Assembly: GCF_017874315.1 (NCBI RefSeq)
Contig: NZ_JAGGLG010000010.1
Coordinates: 53,760 to 117,759 of the forward strand
From: Symbiobacterium terraclitae
GTDB taxonomy: Bacteria > Bacillota > Sulfobacillia > Symbiobacteriales > Symbiobacteriaceae
DNA length: 64,000 nucleotides
Direction: 5' to 3'
The notes beneath the pieces are model-generated. The model made no database searches and was not told where the DNA came from. It saw nothing but the letters and a program-made list of their open reading frames with translations. Both the position numbers and the translations under genes were made by a program. Positions 33,257 through 41,778 of the stretch are shown piece by piece; the first letter of the stretch is position 1; each line of letters opens with the position of its first letter.

Positions 33257-35101
33257 CTACCAGATGAGGACCCGGTGGAAGATGCCGCCCAGCAGTATCG
33301 CCAGCGCCACGTCGCCCAGCCACATCGCGGCGCCCTGCCGCCGGCCCCGCTCCTTGAACATGATCAAGATCGAGGCGATGCACGGGGTGAAGAGCGTGAT
33401 GGTCACGACGGCGACCATCGTCTGGTGCGGGGTCAGCGCCATGTCGTAGAGACCGGCGGCGCCGAAGTCCCGGCGCACGAAGCCCATGATGAACGCCTGT
33501 GCGGCGGCCCGGGGCAGGCCGAGCCACCCCTCGGTGATCGGCGCCAGGAAGCCCTCCATGGCCGCCAGCGCGCCGGTCTGCTGGAGGATCGAGATCAGGA
33601 GGGCGCCGCCCGCGAAGAACATCCAGGCCTCGGAGATGAAGCCCTTCGTCTTCAGGTAGGTCTTCTGCAGCACGTTCTTGATGCGCGGCAGCCGGAGCGG
33701 CGGCAGGTCGATGAGCAGGTCGGACGAGCTGCCGGGCAGCACCCGGTTGAGCAGCATTCCGGTCACGCCGTAGACCAGCAGGAGCAGCACGATGAAGGTG
33801 GCGATGTAGACCGGCCCCAGCGGGGCGAGCATCACGGTGATCACGGCCAGCTGCGCAGAGCAGGGGATCGCCAGGGAGAGCAGGAAGGTGGCGATCGTCC
33901 GCTCGCGCTGCGTCCCCATCAGCCGGGTGGTGACGGTGGCCATGGTCACGCAGCCGAAGCCGAGGATGGTCGGGATGATCGCCCGCCCGTTCAGGCCGAC
34001 CTTCGTCATCAGCCGGTCGACCAGCACGGCGATCCGGGGCAGGTAGCCCGAATCCTCCGCGACGGAGAGGAACAGGTAGAAGCCCAGCACCAGCGGCAGG
34101 AGCAGGCCCAGCAGGTAGGAGACCGTCATGGTCAGCAGGCCGAACTCCCCGATCAGGATCTCGCCGAGGAACGACTCCGGCTGCACGAAGCGTCCGACCA
34201 GTGCGGTGATCCAGGGCACGTAGTACTCGCCCATCCAGACCTCTTCGGTGATGCCGACCACGTCCTGGGCCACCCAGACGCCGAGCACCTGGTACATCAG
34301 GTACAGGAAGCCGGCGAGCACCAGGAGGCCCCCCAGCGGGTGGAGCGTGAGGCGGCCGAGGCGGGTGGAGAGGCTGGCTCCCGAGCTGGTCTCCCGGACC
34401 ACGCGCTCGGCGATCTCGTCGGCCCGCCTGCGCCGGGCCCGGTACATCTCCTCCCGCAGCCCGGGCCCCGGCCGCCCCAGCCGCTCACAGATCGCCGGGT
34501 CGTCCTCCAGCCACATCACGGCATCGGCGGGCGGCAGGTCCCCGGGCATCCGCTCCGCCACCTCGGGGGTCGGAATGCCCCGCCGAACCCGGGCGACGGC
34601 GGCCTTGAGCTCGGCGATCCCCTCGCCGCGGACGGCGACGGTGGGGATGACCTCGACCCCCAGTTCGGCCGAGAGGCGGGTCACGTCGATCTCCATGCCG
34701 TTGGCCCTGGCCTCGTCCATCAGGTTCAAGGCGACGACCACGGGGAAGCCCATGTCGATGATCTGCAGCGTCAGGAACAGGTCCCGGTCCAGGTGCGCCG
34801 CGTCCACCACGTTGATAATCGCATCAGCCTGCAGGATCATGTCCCGGGCTACCCGCTCCTCCTCGTTGAAGGCGGAGACGCCATAGACGCCGGGGGTGTC
34901 GAAAATGCCGACATCGCCCATCCGTCCGGATGCGATGTCGACAGTGGTTCCGGGGTAGTTTGAGACCTCCACGTAGACGCCCGTCAGGCCGTGAAAGACC
35001 GCGGACTTCCCCACGTTGGGGTTGCCGACCAGCACCACCCGCTTCGCCTGGGTGGGGATCGCAGCCGTGGCGGAGGAGCCGTGGCAGTGCGGCTGGGTCA
35101 T
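33257..35101 (-). CDS. feoB: Ferrous iron transporter FeoB
   Basis: A 614-residue Fe2+ permease. A short His/Cys N-terminus (HCHG) precedes the G domain with GNPNVGKS (26-33), the DTPG switch and NLMD; a linker helical domain follows, then the two Gate regions with about eight to ten membrane helices. The Cys in SLAIPCSAQL and in LFTPCIASI are the conserved pore cysteines. ATG 35101 overlaps the feoA end and has GGAGG 8 nt upstream. Works with FeoA in the inner membrane to import ferrous iron under anoxic or low-oxygen conditions. Confidence 0.96.
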   Translation of the reverse strand: MTQPHCHGSSATAAIPTQAKRVVLVGNPNVGKSAVFHGLTGVYVEVSNYPGTTVDIASGRMGDVGIFDTPGVYGVSAFNEEERVARDMILQADAIINVVDAAHLDRDLFLTLQIIDMGFPVVVALNLMDEARANGMEIDVTRLSAELGVEVIPTVAVRGEGIAELKAAVARVRRGIPTPEVAERMPGDLPPADAVMWLEDDPAICERLGRPGPGLREEMYRARRRRADEIAERVVRETSSGASLSTRLGRLTLHPLGGLLVLAGFLYLMYQVLGVWVAQDVVGITEEVWMGEYYVPWITALVGRFVQPESFLGEILIGEFGLLTMTVSYLLGLLLPLVLGFYLFLSVAEDSGYLPRIAVLVDRLMTKVGLNGRAIIPTILGFGCVTMATVTTRLMGTQRERTIATFLLSLAIPCSAQLAVITVMLAPLGPVYIATFIVLLLLVYGVTGMLLNRVLPGSSSDLLIDLPPLRLPRIKNVLQKTYLKTKGFISEAWMFFAGGALLISILQQTGALAAMEGFLAPITEGWLGLPRAAAQAFIMGFVRRDFGAAGLYDMALTPHQTMVAVVTITLFTPCIASILIMFKERGRRQGAAMWLGDVALAILLGGIFHRVLIW

Positions 35102-35104
35102 CTG

Positions 35105-35329
35105 CTATCCCTCCACCAGCTCGACTGTGATGCGGTGCGCCAGGTTCCGCCCCAGGGCCATCTCCTGCTTGCCCTTGCGCACCACGACGGGGCCCCCGGG
35201 CAGCACGGTCTGGCAGGCGGCGCGCGCCCCCTCGGCGATGCCGAACCGGATGGCCGCCAGTCGGGCTTGGGGGTCATCGATCGTGCGGATGACGAATACC
35301 TGGCCTGGCCTGGTCTGGTCGAGCGTCAT
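35105..35329 (-). CDS. feoA: Ferrous iron transport protein FeoA
   Basis: A 74-residue SH3-like FeoA, the small cytosolic partner of FeoB. It contains GIAEGARAACQ and KGKQEMALGRNLAHRI segments in the family pattern. Start at ATG 35329 is preceded by AAGGA; a GTG three codons earlier is possible. First gene of the feoA-feoB unit and directly downstream of a Fur-box-like site. Confidence 0.9.
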   Translation of the reverse strand: MTLDQTRPGQVFVIRTIDDPQARLAAIRFGIAEGARAACQTVLPGGPVVVRKGKQEMALGRNLAHRITVELVEG

Positions 35330-35350
35330 GCGTGCCACATCCTTCGGTAG

Positions 35351-35370
35351 TGAGAATCGTTATCGTTCAT
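35351..35370 (-). promoter_or_regulatory. Fur-box-like operator of feoAB
   Basis: On the minus strand the site reads ATGAACGATAACGATTCTCA, with two GATAAC/GATTCTC-type hexamers that match the Fur repeat pattern in part. It lies between the inferred -10 (35375-35380) and the feoA start, a position suited to iron-dependent repression. Binding is inferred. Confidence 0.55.
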
Positions 35371-35374
35371 CCCT

Positions 35375-35404
35375 ATTTAATCAGCCCTGGGCTTGGCTGT
35401 TCAA
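35375..35404 (-). promoter_or_regulatory. Probable feoAB promoter
   Basis: Minus-strand TTGAAC (35399-35404) and TTAAAT (35375-35380), 18 bp apart. The Fur-like site follows it directly. Confidence 0.5.
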
Positions 35405-35652
35405 GAGCCGAAGAGGCGCATTTTAGGATAAACTAGTAGAGTGTTGACCCTACAAATGTCTACTGCCCATCCGAAACAGCCCCCGCGCGCCGCGAACCCG
35501 ACCACCGGGCGCAGCGCGCGCCTCCCGGAGGCGCGCCCGAGGGCGCCCACTGGAGCACCTGCCCGGCACGGGATAGTACTTTGGTGCCTCCCTCCCTTTT
35601 CATCCAATCAACTACAATGCTAAAGAAAAGTCCGATACCAGGGGTGAGGCTT
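35405..35652. other. Divergent intergenic region, feoAB and sensor kinase
   Basis: About 250 bp without a gene. It holds a GC-rich block with a self-complementary GCGCGCCTCC/GGCGCGC hairpin (about 35514-35534), and a TACAAT (35613-35618) that could be a -10 box for the sensor kinase, although no -35 box is seen at the right distance. Nothing else stands out. Confidence 0.4.
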
Positions 35653-37494
35653 GTGCCTGTTGTGGAAGCGCTGGTGCTGCCCCTGATTGCGATCGGCGTC
35701 GGCTTCCACCTGGCGGTCAGCTGGGCGCTGCTCTGGCGGTACTACCAGACCCGGGAGCGCTCGCTGCTCACCTGGGGCGTGGGCTGGCTCGTCCTGACCC
35801 TGCACGTCCTGGGCATGTTCCTGACCGAGGTCGGCGTGCAGGGCGCCTCGCTGCTGCGGGACATCGCCCTGGCGGCCGCGGCGCTGGGCTTCCTGGGCGG
35901 GCAGGTGGAGCGGTCCGGGCAGAGCCCCGCCGCCATGCGACCGCTGGTGCTCGGCGGCATCCTGCTCCTGGGCGCCGCCTTCGTGCTCGGCGTCGCCGCG
36001 GGCGACCCGGTCGGCGTCACCGCAGCGGGCGTGGTGGCCATCGCGCTGGGCGGCGCGGCGTGGCTCGCCTTCCCCGCCCAGGCCGAGGACCGCCGCAGCC
36101 TGTCCCAGTGGCTGCTGTTCACGGGCTTCTGCTTCGGCGCGCTGCGGGCGCTGGGCACCGCCTGGCCCGGCCGGGCCCTCGCCCCGGACGTCGCCGGCCA
36201 GGCGCTCTTCTCCCTGTTCTTCTCCGCCGCCGTCACGTGGCAGTCGTGGGAGCACGAGCGCGCCGTCCGCCTCTTCTCGCGCACCCTGGAACGGCTCAAC
36301 CGCCCGCTCAACCTGCAGGAGGCCCTCGACGAGTCGCTCCGGCTGGTGGCCGAGACGCTGAAGGTCAAGGAGGGCTGGATCCTGCTCCGCACCGAGGGGC
36401 GGGGCGGCGCCGAGGGCGAGTGGACCATCGGGGCGGCCTACGGCTTCCCTGAGTGGGCGCGGGTCGGCGTGCACGCCCAGCACTTCCCCATCGACCGCTG
36501 CCTCTGCCTGCGTCACCTGAGCGGCTCGGCGCTGGTGACCCAGGTGCGGGACCTGGCCTGCGTGCGGGCCACCGCCGAGGTGGGCCACCCCAGCGGCCGG
36601 CACATCACGATCCCGCTGGGCCAGGACGGCCGGGTGGCCGGCATCATGGTGCTGATGGTCCACCCCTCCCGCTACCTGAGCGCCGCCGACCGGGAGCTCC
36701 TCACCGCCCTGGGCGAGCAGATCGGCCTCGCCATCGACCGGGCGCGGCTGTACGACCAGCTGGCGGAGAAGGAGCGGATGCGCAGCCGCCTGCTGGCGAG
36801 GCTCATCACCGCGCAGGAGGACGAGCGGCGGCGCATCGCCCGCGAGCTGCATGACGAGACCGGGCAGGCGCTCACCGCCCTGGTGGTCACCCTCGACTTC
36901 CTGGCGCGCCACCCGATGGACGCGGAGGCGCTGCGCAAGCGGCTGAGCAACGTCAAGGAAATGGCCGAGGCCAGCCTGGCCGAGGTTCGCCGGGTGATCC
37001 ACGAGATGCGGCCCACGGCGCTGGACGACCTCGGCCTGGAGGCCGCGATCCGCTGGCTCGTGCGGCGCTACGAGCACGCAGGGCTGAAGATCGGCATCGA
37101 GATCGACGGCCTGAACGGCCGGCTGCCCGATCACATCGAGATCACCGTCTTCCGGCTGATCCAGGAGGCCTGCACCAACACGGTGAAGCACGCCGGGGCC
37201 CGCAACGTCAGCATCCGCCTCCGGCAGAAGGGCGGCTGGCTCACGGTGGAGGTGACCGACGACGGCATGGGGTTCGACCCGCTCCGGCGGGGGGAAGGCG
37301 TCGGCCTGGCGGGCATCCGCGAGCGGGTGACGCTGGCCGGCGGCGAGCTGAGGATCGAATCGGGTCCCCAGACCGGGACCCGGGTGTACGCAGAGCTGCC
37401 CGTGGAAGGAGCGATGCAGAGTGGCGATACGGGTGCTGATCTGCGACGACCACATGATGGTGCGTCAGGGCGTACGCATGGTGCTGCAGTCTGA
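35653..37494 (+). CDS. Sensor histidine kinase, NarX/LiaS type with GAF domain
   Basis: A 613-residue kinase. Residues about 1-200 contain seven or so membrane helices; about 215-370 form a GAF domain with Cys residues in the HFPIDRCLCLRHL stretch; the HisKA_3 domain has the phospho-acceptor His400 in RIARELHDETGQAL; the ATPase has NTVKHAG, DDGMGFD and GVGLAGIRERV. The GAF cysteines might hold a cofactor or sense redox. Start at GTG 35653 is favoured by GGGGTG upstream. Its 3' end overlaps the response regulator by 74 bp, so the pair is co-translated. The two gene products should form a cognate pair. Confidence 0.9.
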   Translation: MPVVEALVLPLIAIGVGFHLAVSWALLWRYYQTRERSLLTWGVGWLVLTLHVLGMFLTEVGVQGASLLRDIALAAAALGFLGGQVERSGQSPAAMRPLVLGGILLLGAAFVLGVAAGDPVGVTAAGVVAIALGGAAWLAFPAQAEDRRSLSQWLLFTGFCFGALRALGTAWPGRALAPDVAGQALFSLFFSAAVTWQSWEHERAVRLFSRTLERLNRPLNLQEALDESLRLVAETLKVKEGWILLRTEGRGGAEGEWTIGAAYGFPEWARVGVHAQHFPIDRCLCLRHLSGSALVTQVRDLACVRATAEVGHPSGRHITIPLGQDGRVAGIMVLMVHPSRYLSAADRELLTALGEQIGLAIDRARLYDQLAEKERMRSRLLARLITAQEDERRRIARELHDETGQALTALVVTLDFLARHPMDAEALRKRLSNVKEMAEASLAEVRRVIHEMRPTALDDLGLEAAIRWLVRRYEHAGLKIGIEIDGLNGRLPDHIEITVFRLIQEACTNTVKHAGARNVSIRLRQKGGWLTVEVTDDGMGFDPLRRGEGVGLAGIRERVTLAGGELRIESGPQTGTRVYAELPVEGAMQSGDTGADLRRPHDGASGRTHGAAV

Positions 37495-38074
37495 GCCCGA
37501 CCTGGAACTGGTGGGCGAGGCCGGCCGCGGCGACGAGGTGGTCGAGCTGACCAAGCAGCTCCGGCCCGACGTGGTGATCATGGACATCTCCCTGCCCGAC
37601 ATGAGCGGCATCGAGGCGACCCGGCTGATCAAGCAGGCGGTTCCGGAGACGCGCGTCATCGGCCTGACCATGCACGAGGAGGAGCCGTTCGTGCTGGAGT
37701 TCTTCCGGGCCGGGGCCGATGCGTATATCGTAAAGCGGTCGGCTGCCGCCGACCTGGTCGGGGCCATCCGCGCCGTGATGGAGGGACAGGCGGTACTCGA
37801 CCCCGCCGTGACCCGCGCCGTGGTCTCCGGCTACGTCTCGCGGCCCGTTCCCGCCGCGGGCCAGTCCGCCGAACCCTGCCCGCTGACCCCGCGCGAGCGG
37901 GAGATCCTCATCCTGGTGGCCGAGGGGCTCACCAACGCCGAGATCGCCCGCAGGCTGTTCATCAGCGAGAAGACCGTGCAGACGCACCGGTCCAACATGC
38001 TCGACAAGCTGGGGATCCACGACCGCACCGAGCTGGTGCGCTACGCCATCCGGCAGGGGCTGGTGGAGCCCTAG
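37421..38074 (+). CDS. NarL/LuxR-family response regulator
   Basis: A 217-residue regulator. The receiver has the acidic pocket DD (9-10), phospho-acceptor Asp55 (MDISLPD), Thr and Lys at the expected places; the C-terminus is a LuxR-type helix-turn-helix (LTPREREILILVAEGLTNAEIARRL ... KTVQTHRSNM). GTG 37421 has AAGGAG 9 nt upstream and lies inside the kinase gene. Targets are unknown; sites for NarL-type regulators are inverted heptamers, unlike the repeats before the cytochrome operon. Confidence 0.93.
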   Translation: MAIRVLICDDHMMVRQGVRMVLQSEPDLELVGEAGRGDEVVELTKQLRPDVVIMDISLPDMSGIEATRLIKQAVPETRVIGLTMHEEEPFVLEFFRAGADAYIVKRSAAADLVGAIRAVMEGQAVLDPAVTRAVVSGYVSRPVPAAGQSAEPCPLTPREREILILVAEGLTNAEIARRLFISEKTVQTHRSNMLDKLGIHDRTELVRYAIRQGLVEP

Positions 38075-38090
38075 GCCGGGCGGTAAACGG

Positions 38091-38120
38091 TTGACTTGGG
38101 CGGCGGCGAGCCCGTAGAAT
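38091..38120 (+). promoter_or_regulatory. Promoter of the dedA gene
   Basis: TTGACT (38091-38096) and TAGAAT (38115-38120) with an 18-bp spacer, 37 bp before the start codon. Confidence 0.75.
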
Positions 38121-38156
38121 CAGGGGGAAATCGGCTCGAACAGTCAGGGGTTGCTC

Positions 38157-38762
38157 ATGCACTGGACCACCGGGATCATGGAGACCTTCGGCTATCCGGG
38201 TATCGTGCTGATCATCCTGATCGAGAACCTGTTTCCCCCTATCCCGTCGGAGATCGTGCTGCCCTTCGCCGGCTTCATGACGACGCAGGGCAGCCTGACG
38301 CTGTTCGGCGTCCTGATCGCCGCCACCCTCGGCTCGGTGCTCGGGGCCATCGCCCTCTACGGCGTCGGCCTCTGGTTCGGCCGGGAGCGCATTTACTGGA
38401 TCGTGCGCCGCTTCGGCCGGTGGCTGACCATCAGCGAGCAGGACGTGCAGCGCACCGAGGACTGGTTTGAGCGCTACGGCACCTGGACGGTGTTCTTCTG
38501 CCGCATGGTGCCCGTGATGCGCAGCCTGATCTCCATCCCCGCGGGCCTCGTGCGCATGAACCTCGGCGTGTTCATCCTCTACACGGCGATCGGCTCGGCG
38601 ATCTGGAACCTCCTCCTGGTGGGCGTCGGAGCGGCGCTGGGCGCTGCCTGGCCGACCGTCTCCCGGTGGGTGTCCATCTACCAGGACGCGGTCATCGCAG
38701 CGGCGCTGCTGGCCGTGGCCGCCTTCCTCCTCTACCGGCTGGCAACCCGCAGGAAGGGCTGA
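38157..38762 (+). CDS. DedA-family membrane protein
   Basis: A 201-residue integral membrane protein of the DedA/SNARE-associated (VTT) family, about four or five helices. Hallmarks are ENLFPPIPSEIVLPFAGF near residue 22 with the conserved Pro/Glu, and FFCRMVPVMRSLISIPAG with the conserved Arg residues near 125. Such proteins flip undecaprenyl phosphate or other lipids and affect membrane potential. ATG 38157 has AGGGG 6 nt upstream; the TTG at 38151 is less likely. Has its own promoter and terminator. Confidence 0.93.
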   Translation: MHWTTGIMETFGYPGIVLIILIENLFPPIPSEIVLPFAGFMTTQGSLTLFGVLIAATLGSVLGAIALYGVGLWFGRERIYWIVRRFGRWLTISEQDVQRTEDWFERYGTWTVFFCRMVPVMRSLISIPAGLVRMNLGVFILYTAIGSAIWNLLLVGVGAALGAAWPTVSRWVSIYQDAVIAAALLAVAAFLLYRLATRRKG

Positions 38763-38797
38763 GAGGTGCCGCCGGCCGGTGCCAGAAGCGCAAAAAA

Positions 38798-38843
38798 AGG
38801 GGGCTGTCTCCCGGTCATCGCGGATGACCTGAGACAGCCCCCT
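38798..38843. terminator. Long two-way terminator
   Basis: AGGGGGCTGTCTC (38798-38810) pairs with GAGACAGCCCCCT (38831-38843), and the enclosed GGTCATC/GATGACC extends the stem. The minus strand continues into seven T residues; the plus strand is less T-rich. It serves the convergent dedA and 38858 genes. Confidence 0.85.
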
Positions 38844-38857
38844 CCTATTTGAGGCCC

Positions 38858-39082
38858 TTACCGCCGGCGGCGGGAGGGACCCGAGCGCAGGACCAGCTCC
38901 ACACTTCCGTTCTCGCCCACCTCGGGTGTGTAACGGTTTCCGTCGGAATCGCTGACCTGGAGCCGCTCGATATACCAGGACCCCCGGCTCTCCACCAGGG
39001 CCTCCAGCTTGCTCACCACATCCTCACGGCTAATGGCAAGCGTCTTGCCGCCTCCATGCTCCAAGATCGACCAAACGTCCAC
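38858..39082 (-). CDS. Small conserved hypothetical protein (74 aa)
   Basis: A soluble 74-residue protein with alternating strands and charged residues (LAISREDVVSKLEALVESRGSWYIERL) and a basic Arg-rich end. GGGGGAG 5 nt before GTG 39082 supports its start. It lies alone before a strong terminator. No family recognised. Confidence 0.6.
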   Translation of the reverse strand: MDVWSILEHGGGKTLAISREDVVSKLEALVESRGSWYIERLQVSDSDGNRYTPEVGENGSVELVLRSGPSRRRR

Positions 39083-39271
39083 CGGAACTCCCCCTTTCCC
39101 CACAGGTCCCGCACCGTCGGGAGGGGCGCAGGCGCCCCCCGGCCGCGCGTGCACACGCAGTGACCAAGACCCATGACCATCCTATCTTACACCAGCCTGC
39201 GGAGCAGACACAACCCTGGGCCGCACCTGGATCCAATATGCAAACGTCTCAACGATAAGGAGGTGTCGGCC

Positions 39272-39607
39272 GTGGTACTCGTCATCGGCGGCGACCATCT
39301 GGGCTCGATTGGCCAGAATCTGCGCAACATCGGCTTCACTGACGTGAAGCACGTCACCGGGCGCACGGAGCGCCGGGTCGAGATTCCGGCCGGCACGGAG
39401 CTCGTGATCGTCCTCATCGATTACGTGAACCACAATCTGGCCCGCTGGGTGAAGGAGCAGGCCAAGGCCCGGCAGTTGCCCATCATATTCGCCCGCCGCT
39501 CCTGGAGCGCCATCTGTACGTCGCTGCAGAACTGCGCAGACTGCCCGAACCGGGAGAACTGTACGGGGTCGACGGCGCCCGCCGAGCGCTCGACAACTGC
39601 CTGCTGA
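39272..39607 (+). CDS. DUF2325 family protein
   Basis: A 111-residue protein with the DUF2325 fold: VLVIGGDHLGSIGQNLRNIGF at the start, an IVLIDYVNHNLARWVKEQAK core, and a tail with four clustered Cys (NCADCPNRENC). The family is of unknown function and is common in Firmicutes. GTG 39272 has AAGGAGG 8 nt upstream. The tail cysteines could bind a metal. Confidence 0.85.
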   Translation: MVLVIGGDHLGSIGQNLRNIGFTDVKHVTGRTERRVEIPAGTELVIVLIDYVNHNLARWVKEQAKARQLPIIFARRSWSAICTSLQNCADCPNRENCTGSTAPAERSTTAC

Positions 39608-39613
39608 GCAGCA

Positions 39614-39641
39614 GGGCCGCCATCCCTCAGGATGGCGGCCC
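39614..39641. terminator. Terminator between DUF2325 and HD-GYP genes
   Basis: GGGCCGCCATCC-CTCA-GGATGGCGGCCC, a perfect 12-bp stem just after the DUF2325 stop and 33 bp before the end of the converging HD-GYP gene. Confidence 0.8.
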
Positions 39642-39673
39642 ACCGTCTTCTGTCTGCACCGGATCCGGCCCGG

Positions 39674-40615
39674 CTAGGCGATCTCGGCGCCCTCCAGCGC
39701 CCGGCCCATGGCGCGCATGAACGTCTCGAGGACCTCGGGGTCGAACGTGTCCCGCAGCGGCCCCGTCATCATGTTCAGGGCTTCGCCCGGGTCGATCCCG
39801 TCGCGGTAGACCCGGTCTGCGGTGAGCGCGTCGTACACATCGACCACGGCGCAGATGCGGGCGTACAGGTGGATCTGCCCGCCCTGTAGCCCAAGCGGGT
39901 ATCCGCCGCCGGTCCACCTTTCGTGGTGCTGCAGCGCCACGATGGCGGCCTCCTCGGGCAGCTCGGGCTGGTTCCGCAGCATCACCCACCCGAGGGTGGT
40001 GTGCCGGTGCATCACGTCGGTCTCCTCGGGGGTCAGCTGCCCGGGCTTGTTGAGGATCGCCAGCGGGATACCCGCCTTGCCGACGTCGTGCAGCAGCGAG
40101 CTCATGGCCAGGTTGACCAGTTCGTTCCCGCGCAGGCCCATCGCGTTGCCCAGCATCGTTGCGAGCACGCAGACCTCGACGGAGTGCTGCAACGTGTACT
40201 CATCGGCCTGGCGGAGTTCCGCGAGCGGAACGGCGAGGCCGGGGTGGGCGGCGACCTCGTTCACCGCCTGCACCACCGCGTTCCGCAGCCCCTTCACCTG
40301 CAGCTCCAGCCGGGGCAGCTGCAAACCGGTTGCGCCCTGCGGGACGGTGTGCCGGATGTAGTCGGTCACCTTCCGCAGCTCGGCCGTCAGCTCGGTGCGC
40401 ACCCGCTGCGAGATCTCGGGATGCGACCGCCCGGAAGCCGGGCCGGAAGGGAGGTAGACCGCGTCGACTCCGTGCGTCTGGAGAAGGCGAAGGTAGGCGT
40501 CGGTGATCCGCACGCCTCTGGAGAGGAGGACCCTGCCGTCCTCGCTCAGCACGTCCCTGGCCAGGCAGTCGCCTGGCCGCACGGCGGAGAGCGGAACCCG
40601 TCGTACTCTGGGCAA
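39674..40615 (-). CDS. HD-GYP domain protein (c-di-GMP phosphodiesterase type)
   Basis: A 313-residue protein with an HD-GYP domain. Metal-site motifs LLHDVGK (about residue 180) and HHERWTGGGYP (about 231) are complete, so c-di-GMP hydrolysis is likely. The N-terminal region (about 1-110) has no recognised sensor domain. Several TTG/CTG codons crowd the start; I use TTG 40615, about 9 nt from GGGAGG, with 40621 as the alternative. The upstream gene on the same strand is a paralogue, 26 bp away. Confidence 0.88.
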   Translation of the reverse strand: MPRVRRVPLSAVRPGDCLARDVLSEDGRVLLSRGVRITDAYLRLLQTHGVDAVYLPSGPASGRSHPEISQRVRTELTAELRKVTDYIRHTVPQGATGLQLPRLELQVKGLRNAVVQAVNEVAAHPGLAVPLAELRQADEYTLQHSVEVCVLATMLGNAMGLRGNELVNLAMSSLLHDVGKAGIPLAILNKPGQLTPEETDVMHRHTTLGWVMLRNQPELPEEAAIVALQHHERWTGGGYPLGLQGGQIHLYARICAVVDVYDALTADRVYRDGIDPGEALNMMTGPLRDTFDPEVLETFMRAMGRALEGAEIA

Positions 40616-40641
40616 CAGCAATCGCCTCCCGGGAGCAGAAT

Positions 40642-41778
40642 CTACCCGGCCAGTTCGCTCATGTACTGCTCTGCGCTCTCGTGAAGCTCCCGGACCACCT
40701 CGACGTGCCGCTCGCGGAAGAGGTCGATCTCATACGGCGTGGCGATACGTGTCCCGTCGGCCTCCAGCAGCACCCGTACCCGGGGCCGGTCGGCCCTGCC
40801 CCGCTCGGCCGCGACGACGACGGCCTTCCGCCCGCCGGTCAGCTCCACCATCGAGCCCACCGGCCACGGGGCGATGCAGTTGAGGAAAGCCAGGAGCATC
40901 TGAGGATCGAAGAAGCCGTGCATGGGCCCTGAGAGCGATTCCAGCGCCATGGCGGGGCTCAACCCCTTGCGGTAGATGCGGTCCGACGTCATGGCGTCGT
41001 AGCAGTCGCAGATGGCGCACACCCGGGCGAACCGGTAGATCTGGTTGCCCGAGAGGCCGTGGGGATAGCCGCCGCCCGCCCAGCGCTCGTGGTGCTGCAG
41101 CGCCACCACCGCCGCGGTCGGCGGGATCTCGGGCTGGTTCTTGAGCAGTTCCCAGCCCAGGATCGTGTGCTGCTTCATCGCCTCGGCCTCCTCAAGGGTG
41201 AGGCGGCCGGGCTTGTTGAGGATTTCCGGCGGGATGGCAATCTTGCCGATGTCGTGCAGCAGGGTGCCCAGGGCGAGGGTGCGCAGGTCGGAGAGGGGAT
41301 AGCCGAGCTCCGCCCCCAGGAGCGTGGAGAGGATGCAGACGTTGACGGAGTGGCTCAGGGTATACTGGTCTGCAGACCGTATGTCCTGCAGGTTGACGGC
41401 CACCCGCGGGTTTGCGAGCAGCTCGGTGATGATCTGGTCGATGGTCTGCCGCAGTCCCTCGACGCGGATGGTAGGCGAGAAGTGGCGCATGCCGGACCGG
41501 GTGGCCTCGTTCATGGCGGCCCGGATGTCCTCCACCGTCCGGGACATGGCGTCCTCGAGCTGGTAGCGCGTCTCCTCGGAGACCACGTCCATCGGCTCGA
41601 CGTCCGGCGCCAGTTCATTGACGATGTATACTGAGGTAATCCCATAACCGAGCAGGGGCCCGATAAAGGATTCGCGCAGAACGGTTCCCGCTTGCAGCAA
41701 CACCTGGCCGTTCGGTGAGAACACGGTTTTCCCTAGGCGCATGCCAGCACGGATGTCCGTTGTCGGGACCCGGTACAA
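40642..41778 (-). CDS. HD-GYP domain protein, paralogue with a C-terminal extension
   Basis: A 378-residue paralogue of the gene at 39674. HD-GYP motifs LLHDIGK and HHERWAGGGYP are intact. An extra domain of about 60 residues after residue 310 (PVGSMVELTGGRKAVVVAAERGRADRP) resembles the small beta-barrel often found at the ends of HD-GYP proteins. TTG 41778 has GGGGGTG 7 nt upstream and appears to be the start. The two genes are transcribed together and probably lower c-di-GMP made by the GGDEF enzyme at 31192. Confidence 0.88.
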   Translation of the reverse strand: MYRVPTTDIRAGMRLGKTVFSPNGQVLLQAGTVLRESFIGPLLGYGITSVYIVNELAPDVEPMDVVSEETRYQLEDAMSRTVEDIRAAMNEATRSGMRHFSPTIRVEGLRQTIDQIITELLANPRVAVNLQDIRSADQYTLSHSVNVCILSTLLGAELGYPLSDLRTLALGTLLHDIGKIAIPPEILNKPGRLTLEEAEAMKQHTILGWELLKNQPEIPPTAAVVALQHHERWAGGGYPHGLSGNQIYRFARVCAICDCYDAMTSDRIYRKGLSPAMALESLSGPMHGFFDPQMLLAFLNCIAPWPVGSMVELTGGRKAVVVAAERGRADRPRVRVLLEADGTRIATPYEIDLFRERHVEVVRELHESAEQYMSELAG

